The translations under genes and the position numbers were made by a program. From positions 1 through 9,380 of the forward strand of contig JAGHBN010000178.1 in the NCBI GenBank assembly GCA_021160985.1: a DNA stretch of 9,380 nt. The letters run 5' to 3'. Below are positions 5,765 through 9,380 of this stretch, in pieces. Source of the stretch: Thermococcus sp. Lineage in GTDB: Archaea > Methanobacteriota_B > Thermococci > Thermococcales > Thermococcaceae. Within the stretch, counting starts at the first letter, position 1; every line of letters starts with the position of its first letter. A model generated the notes under the pieces. It did not search any database. It saw only the letters and a list, made by a program, of their open reading frames with translations, and was not told the DNA's origin.

Positions 5765-5776
5765 TCTATAAATAGC
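5765..5776 (+). promoter_or_regulatory. TATA box of the SDH-family protease gene
   Basis: TCTATAAATAGC is the best TATA box in the window and lies only about 10 bases after the carbamate kinase stop. Initiation about 25 bases downstream falls near 5795-5798, leaving a very short leader beginning at or just before the GGTGG ribosome binding site (5796-5800). A separate promoter makes the protease independent of arcC, although no terminator separates them. Confidence 0.65.
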
Positions 5777-5804
5777 TCTTCCTCCTTTCCTATTTGGTGG
5801 TAAC

Positions 5805-6650
5805 ATGACTGATGCAACAGCAGGATTTTTCGGCTCACTGCTGTGGTGGCTGTTTTTCCTATACCTGCTCCTCTGGCCTCAGCTGCAGTACAGGGGGCTT
5901 CAGGTGGCGAGGGCCAAAATACTGCAGAGGCTCTCCAGAAAGCGCGGTTCAACGGTCATCACAATGATACACAGGCAGGAAAGCATCGGGCTGTTCGGGA
6001 TACCGTTTTACAAGTTTATCAGCGTTGAGGACAGCGAAGAGGTGCTGAGGGCCATCAGAATGGCACCGAAGGACAAGCCGATAGACCTCATAATCCACAC
6101 ACCCGGCGGCCTCGTTCTGGCGGCCACCCAGATAGCAAAAGCTTTACACGACCACCCGGCAGAGACGCGCGTTATAATACCCCACTACGCCATGAGCGGC
6201 GGCACACTGATAGCACTCGCAGCGGACAAAATAATAATGGATCCGCATGCCGTTCTTGGGCCAGTCGACCCCCAGCTCGGCCAGTACCCTGGACCCAGCA
6301 TAGTCAGGGCAGTTGAGAGGAAGGGCGTTGACAAGGTTGACGACCAGACGCTGATCCTGGCAGACGTGGCTGAGAAGGCGATAAAACAGGTGAGAGATCT
6401 CGTCTACAGCATACTTAAGGACAGGTACGGGGAGGAGAAGGCCAGGGAGCTGGCACAGGTGCTCACCGAGGGCAGGTGGACACATGACTACCCAATAACC
6501 TACGAGCAGGCCAGGGAGCTGGGCCTTCACGTCAGCACCGACGTCCCCGAGGAGGTTTACGCTCTGATGGAGCTTTACAAGCAGCCGACAAAACAGAGGG
6601 GCACTGTCGAGTTCATGCCGTACACGAAGGGAAGCGAAAACTCGAAGTGA
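5805..6650 (+). CDS. Membrane-anchored Clp-fold serine protease, SDH family
   Basis: This 281-residue protein has one N-terminal membrane segment (about 8-24, LLWWLFFLYLLLWP) followed by a basic stretch (QVARAKILQRLSRKRGS) and then a crotonase/ClpP-fold domain. The family is Pfam SDH_sah, the serine dehydrogenase proteinase-like group related to SppA and ClpP. Motifs seen are LIIHTPGGLVLAATQIAKAL (95-114), with the oxyanion-type glycines, and IPHYAMSGGTLIALAADKI (125-143), in which Ser131 is the expected nucleophile. DPHAVLGPVDPQLG (146-159) is typical of the family and holds its histidine and aspartate. The anchor and the basic residues after it place the protease domain in the cytoplasm at the membrane. 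It probably cleaves membrane or membrane-near peptides; the substrate is unknown. The start has GGTGG four bases upstream. The charged C-terminal tail (KGSENSK) is likely flexible. Archaeal relatives are commonly annotated only as ClpP-class or SDH-family proteins. Confidence 0.88.
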   Translation: MTDATAGFFGSLLWWLFFLYLLLWPQLQYRGLQVARAKILQRLSRKRGSTVITMIHRQESIGLFGIPFYKFISVEDSEEVLRAIRMAPKDKPIDLIIHTPGGLVLAATQIAKALHDHPAETRVIIPHYAMSGGTLIALAADKIIMDPHAVLGPVDPQLGQYPGPSIVRAVERKGVDKVDDQTLILADVAEKAIKQVRDLVYSILKDRYGEEKARELAQVLTEGRWTHDYPITYEQARELGLHVSTDVPEEVYALMELYKQPTKQRGTVEFMPYTKGSENSK

Positions 6651-6655
6651 ACTCT

Positions 6656-6665
6656 ACTTTTTTAT
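6656..6665 (+). terminator. T-run terminator after the protease gene
   Basis: CTTTTTTATT begins six bases after the TGA at 6648-6650 and is the U-tract expected of archaeal intrinsic termination. Confidence 0.5.
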
Positions 6666-6690
6666 TGCTCCTTGAGTCCCAGCCAAAAAG

Positions 6691-6700
6691 TTTTTATTTA
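6691..6700 (+). promoter_or_regulatory. TATA box of the coiled-coil / arcS operon
   Basis: TTTTTATTTA, preceded by AAAAAG, is a good TATA box. Initiation near 6722 would give a leader of about 45-50 bases, longer than the other leaders here, ending in the purine-rich ribosome binding site GGGAGAGGGG (6751-6760). Confidence 0.55.
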
Positions 6701-6768
6701 CTCCCGCCTTTTTCAGTCCAGATGTTGGAGTAAGCCAGCTATTCTAAAAAGGGAGAGGGGTAAGAGAG

Positions 6769-7671
6769 ATGCAGACGAAAGTGGATCCAGAGGAAATTAA
6801 GAGGATCAAGAGGGAGATAGAGGCCCTTGAAAAGGAGAAGAACGAGATAAGGGCCAAACTTGACGAGCTCGAAAAGGAGCTTCAAATATGGATTCAAAAG
6901 AGAGATGAGAAAAATAATGAGGTTAAACAGCTCCGCCAGAAGGGCAGGGAGTATAAGGCCAAGAGGGATGAAATAAACAAACAGATACAAGAGCTCAAGA
7001 AGAACAGGGAAGAGATAAACGCCAAGCTTGACCTTCTCTACCAGGAGATACTCGAGTACAAGACCAAAAGGGACGAATACAACCAGCTCCGCAGAATGAA
7101 GATGGCTCCCGAGAGGATCCAGGAGAAGATAGAGAAGCTCGAGTGGGAGCTCCAGACCAACCCCAACATAACGCCTGAGAGGGAGAAGCAGATCGTCGAC
7201 CAGATTCAGGTTCTCGCGACGGAGCTCGAGATCATCCAGCAGGCCGACCGCTTCCACAAGAAGCTCGTTGAGGCCAGAAAGAAGGTCGACCAGCTCAAGA
7301 AGGCAAGGAGAAACATAAGCCTCGAGATACAGAAGCTGGCAAACCAGAGCCAGCAGTTCCACGAGCAGATGATAAAGGCGTTCAACCAGGCGGACGAGAT
7401 CAAGAAGGAAGCCGACGAATACCATGCAAAGGTCATTGAGCTCAGGGACAAGATAAAAGAAGTCAGAAGGGAGCTCAGAGAGCTAGAGAAGAAGATAAGG
7501 GAGTACGACGAGAAGCACAAGGAGCTCATAGCGTACAGGCTCGTTGCAAAGATGAGGGCAAAGAAGGACACCAGCTTCGAGAAGGCCGTTGAGGCCCTTG
7601 AGAAGTTCAAGCGCGGTGAGAAGCTCACGCTGGACGAGCTGCTGCTCCTCCAGAGGTACAACCTCGTCTGA
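6769..7671 (+). CDS. Archaeal coiled-coil protein (COG1340-like), function unknown
   Basis: This 300-residue protein is almost entirely charged coiled coil, rich in Lys, Glu, Arg and Gln, with hydrophobic residues at heptad spacing. It has no signal peptide or membrane helix, so it is cytoplasmic. Two long helices (about 7-128 and 138-262) are separated by the break QTNPNITPEREKQ (129-141), preceded by KLEWELQ. This is the turn expected of an antiparallel hairpin, as in prefoldin-like or SMC-type coiled coils. A short C-terminal module (about 269-300, FEKAVEALEKFKRGEKLTLD) is probably a separate small helical domain and recurs, as far as I recall, in archaeal proteins of this group. Such proteins are sometimes mislabelled phosphoserine phosphatase or ATPase; no Walker motif is present. 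The start follows GGGAGAGGGG. Its stop is nine bases before arcS and in the same frame, so the two are almost surely co-transcribed, hinting at a link with tRNA or ribosome function. That link is inference. Confidence 0.85.
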   Translation: MQTKVDPEEIKRIKREIEALEKEKNEIRAKLDELEKELQIWIQKRDEKNNEVKQLRQKGREYKAKRDEINKQIQELKKNREEINAKLDLLYQEILEYKTKRDEYNQLRRMKMAPERIQEKIEKLEWELQTNPNITPEREKQIVDQIQVLATELEIIQQADRFHKKLVEARKKVDQLKKARRNISLEIQKLANQSQQFHEQMIKAFNQADEIKKEADEYHAKVIELRDKIKEVRRELRELEKKIREYDEKHKELIAYRLVAKMRAKKDTSFEKAVEALEKFKRGEKLTLDELLLLQRYNLV

Positions 7672-7680
7672 GGCCTGGCT

Positions 7681-9380
7681 ATGGAGGTCATCAGACACGA
7701 GGGGCCCGGGAGGCTGGGCCTCGTAAGGCTCGGGGAGCATTCATTCCAAACGCCCTCGTTAGCAGGCCTTGACTTCACCCTCTCGCCTTTCAATTCCTTC
7801 TTCCACCCCCGGGAACCCGGGGATTACGATTTCAATCTGGCTCCGGCCATTCCGCTCGGCTTCTACACGCCCTCCGAGGTTATTGAGAAGGCCCTTGGAA
7901 GGCTCTGGAGCGTTGATTACGATGGCTTCAACGCCTTCTACCTGCCGGCCCTTCGGAGAACCGAGTACATAAACGAGTTCTTCAAGATAATCAACCGCTA
8001 CAACTTCGAGGCAATTTACCTCGGCAACTCCAAAATCCTCGTCAAAGAATATCGCTACTTCGTTAAAATCCTGCGCGAGCTCCGTGAGAGGTTCCCGAAC
8101 GTCATGATAATAGCGGACGTTGAGCCGTTTTTCTACCCGCTCGCCGTTTACCTCGGCGTTGACGCCTTCGACACGCGCTCACTCAAGCTCTACGACTTTG
8201 ACGGTAAGGGCTTCACCCAGTACAGCCCCTTCCTCTGGAGGAAGGAGCCGAACTCCCTCGACTTCGCCAGGGAGACAATACTCCTCGTGAGGAAGGCCCT
8301 GGAGGAAGGCAAGCTCCGCTACCTCGTGGAGAACTTCTTCAACACGCAATACCACGCAGGAATTTTGAGAATAGCCGATTTGGAGCACGCCGATTACCTT
8401 GAGAAGTACACGCCGATTCAGAAGGAGACTGTTTATTTCATCAGCGATGCATCAATCAGGAGGCCTGAAGTGAAACGCTGGCACTCCCGCGTCATCGAGC
8501 GTTTCGTTCCACCGAAGAACACCGAGCTCGTGCTCCTCTTTCCCTGCTCGGCGAGGAAACCCTATTCGTTCTCCCGTTCGCACACGCTCTACCGCAGGGC
8601 GGTAAAAGAGGCCCTCGGCTCGGGAATCAACAAAGTCCACGAGCTGATACTCACGTCACCATTCGGTGTCGTCCCGAGGGAGTGGGAGTGGCTGGCGAAG
8701 TACGACATAGTGGTTACAGGCCACTGGGGAGAGGAGGAGATTAAGCCCGCGGCCGAGCTCCTCGCGAAGACCCTCGAGAAGTACCCGAAAGACGTCCCGA
8801 TAATAGCGCACCTCGACGAGGCCTACGTCGAGATAGCGAAGCTCGCGAGCGAGCTCTCCGGCAGGGAGATAATCTTCACCGACGTGAAGAACGGAACGAC
8901 GAGCAGGGAGAGCCTCAGCTCGCTCACCGAGACGCTGAAGGAGTTCGAGCTTGAGGGCACGAAGGAAGATAGAACGTACCGCTACTTCGAGAACATCAGG
9001 AAGGTCTTCGACTTCTACTTTGGCGTCGGTGCTGGAGAAGCGGTTCTTCCCGATAACGGCCAGGTCAAGGGTTCGAAGATGCTCCGCCTCTTCGTTGGCA
9101 ACCAGCAGACGGGAACTTTCAAGGACGGCGTGATAAGCGTAACCCCCTTCGGAATGCAGAGGATTTACGACTCGCTCAAAGCTTACTGGGTGAAGATTGA
9201 CTTCGACCTGCGCGGCGACGTCTTTGCGGTCGGCGTGAACGAGGCCGACGAGAAAATAAGGCCAGACGACATAGTCGGCGTCGTCCGCGACGGAAAGGTC
9301 GTCGGTGTGGGCAAAGCCGTCCTGAGCGGCGAGGAGATGGTCAGGGCGAAGAAGGGCGTCGCCGTCAAGGTGAGGAAGAG
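7681..9380 (+). CDS. arcS: Archaeosine synthase ArcS (tgtA2), 3' end beyond the window
   Basis: ArcS acts on position 15 of archaeal tRNAs after Tgt has inserted preQ0. In Thermococcales it attaches lysine to preQ0, and a radical SAM partner (RaSEA) then completes archaeosine. The frame runs 566 full codons from ATG 7681 to the edge without a stop. The N-terminal half is a Tgt-like alpha/beta domain (for example NLAPAIPLGFYTPSE and VMIIADVEPFFYPLAVYLGVDAFD, in part). The ArcS signature PCSARKPY (288-295) with the following SFSRSHTLYRRA lies in the central domain, followed by TSPFGVVPREWE. A PUA RNA-binding domain starts near residue 501 (YWVKIDFDLRGDVFAVGV) and continues to the edge (GKVVGVGKAVLSGEEM), so only a short C-terminal part should be missing. 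The start has only TGAGG, overlapping the coiled-coil stop, as ribosome binding site, so translation probably depends on coupling. RaSEA is not encoded in this window. Confidence 0.92.
   Translation, partial: MEVIRHEGPGRLGLVRLGEHSFQTPSLAGLDFTLSPFNSFFHPREPGDYDFNLAPAIPLGFYTPSEVIEKALGRLWSVDYDGFNAFYLPALRRTEYINEFFKIINRYNFEAIYLGNSKILVKEYRYFVKILRELRERFPNVMIIADVEPFFYPLAVYLGVDAFDTRSLKLYDFDGKGFTQYSPFLWRKEPNSLDFARETILLVRKALEEGKLRYLVENFFNTQYHAGILRIADLEHADYLEKYTPIQKETVYFISDASIRRPEVKRWHSRVIERFVPPKNTELVLLFPCSARKPYSFSRSHTLYRRAVKEALGSGINKVHELILTSPFGVVPREWEWLAKYDIVVTGHWGEEEIKPAAELLAKTLEKYPKDVPIIAHLDEAYVEIAKLASELSGREIIFTDVKNGTTSRESLSSLTETLKEFELEGTKEDRTYRYFENIRKVFDFYFGVGAGEAVLPDNGQVKGSKMLRLFVGNQQTGTFKDGVISVTPFGMQRIYDSLKAYWVKIDFDLRGDVFAVGVNEADEKIRPDDIVGVVRDGKVVGVGKAVLSGEEMVRAKKGVAVKVRK

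Noticed and set aside
6739..7425. A 228-codon leucine-rich open frame opposite the coiled-coil gene
   Set aside because: It is the mirror of Lys/Glu-rich codons (AAG, GAG, CTC), which read as Leu/Val/Phe-rich on the other strand. It has no suitable ribosome binding site, and the plus-strand protein is clearly real.
1..9380. CRISPR array, C/D box guide RNAs, rRNA, tRNA, insertion sequence ends
   Set aside because: No regularly spaced repeats, no paired RTGATGA/CTGA boxes in the gaps, and no transposase or terminal inverted repeats were seen.

Overview
The window looks like chromosomal DNA of a hyperthermophilic euryarchaeon of the Thermococcales, most likely a Thermococcus of medium-high GC. 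The reasons are archaeal promoters (TATA-like boxes about 25 bp before short leaders), strong GGAGGTGA / GGTGAT ribosome binding sites, T-rich stretches after genes in place of stem-loop terminators, AGG/AGA arginine and ATA isoleucine codons, and close family matches: a Pyrococcus-type carbamate kinase and the archaea-only archaeosine synthase ArcS.

Left part (1-3234, all genes on the minus strand). A small three-helix membrane protein is cut by the left edge. Next comes an AT-richer stretch (about 340-1610) with a secreted protein of unknown function. Its signal peptide (1218-1322) is in a different frame from its body (362-1237), so the gene is frameshifted here. Beyond it, 1407-1531 has a start codon, a strong ribosome binding site and two short open frames that look like the remains of another gene. 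Then come an ABC-2 type permease and its ATPase, translationally coupled by an ATGA overlap.

Right part (3410-9380, all genes on the plus strand). This half is GC-richer, tightly packed and ordinary for a Thermococcales core genome. It holds an FAD-dependent phytoene-desaturase-like oxidoreductase (divergent from the ABC pair), carbamate kinase, a membrane-anchored Clp-fold serine protease of the SDH family, a 300-residue coiled-coil protein, and ArcS running off the right edge. The coiled-coil gene and arcS form a tight pair: 9 bp separate stop and start, and both are in the same frame. The other plus-strand genes each have their own TATA-like box.

No tRNA, rRNA, CRISPR array, insertion sequence or origin was recognised. 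The least ordinary parts are the frameshifted secreted protein and its neighbourhood, the short upstream reading frame ahead of the left-edge membrane gene, and the coiled-coil/ArcS pair. I found no clear new multi-gene system.
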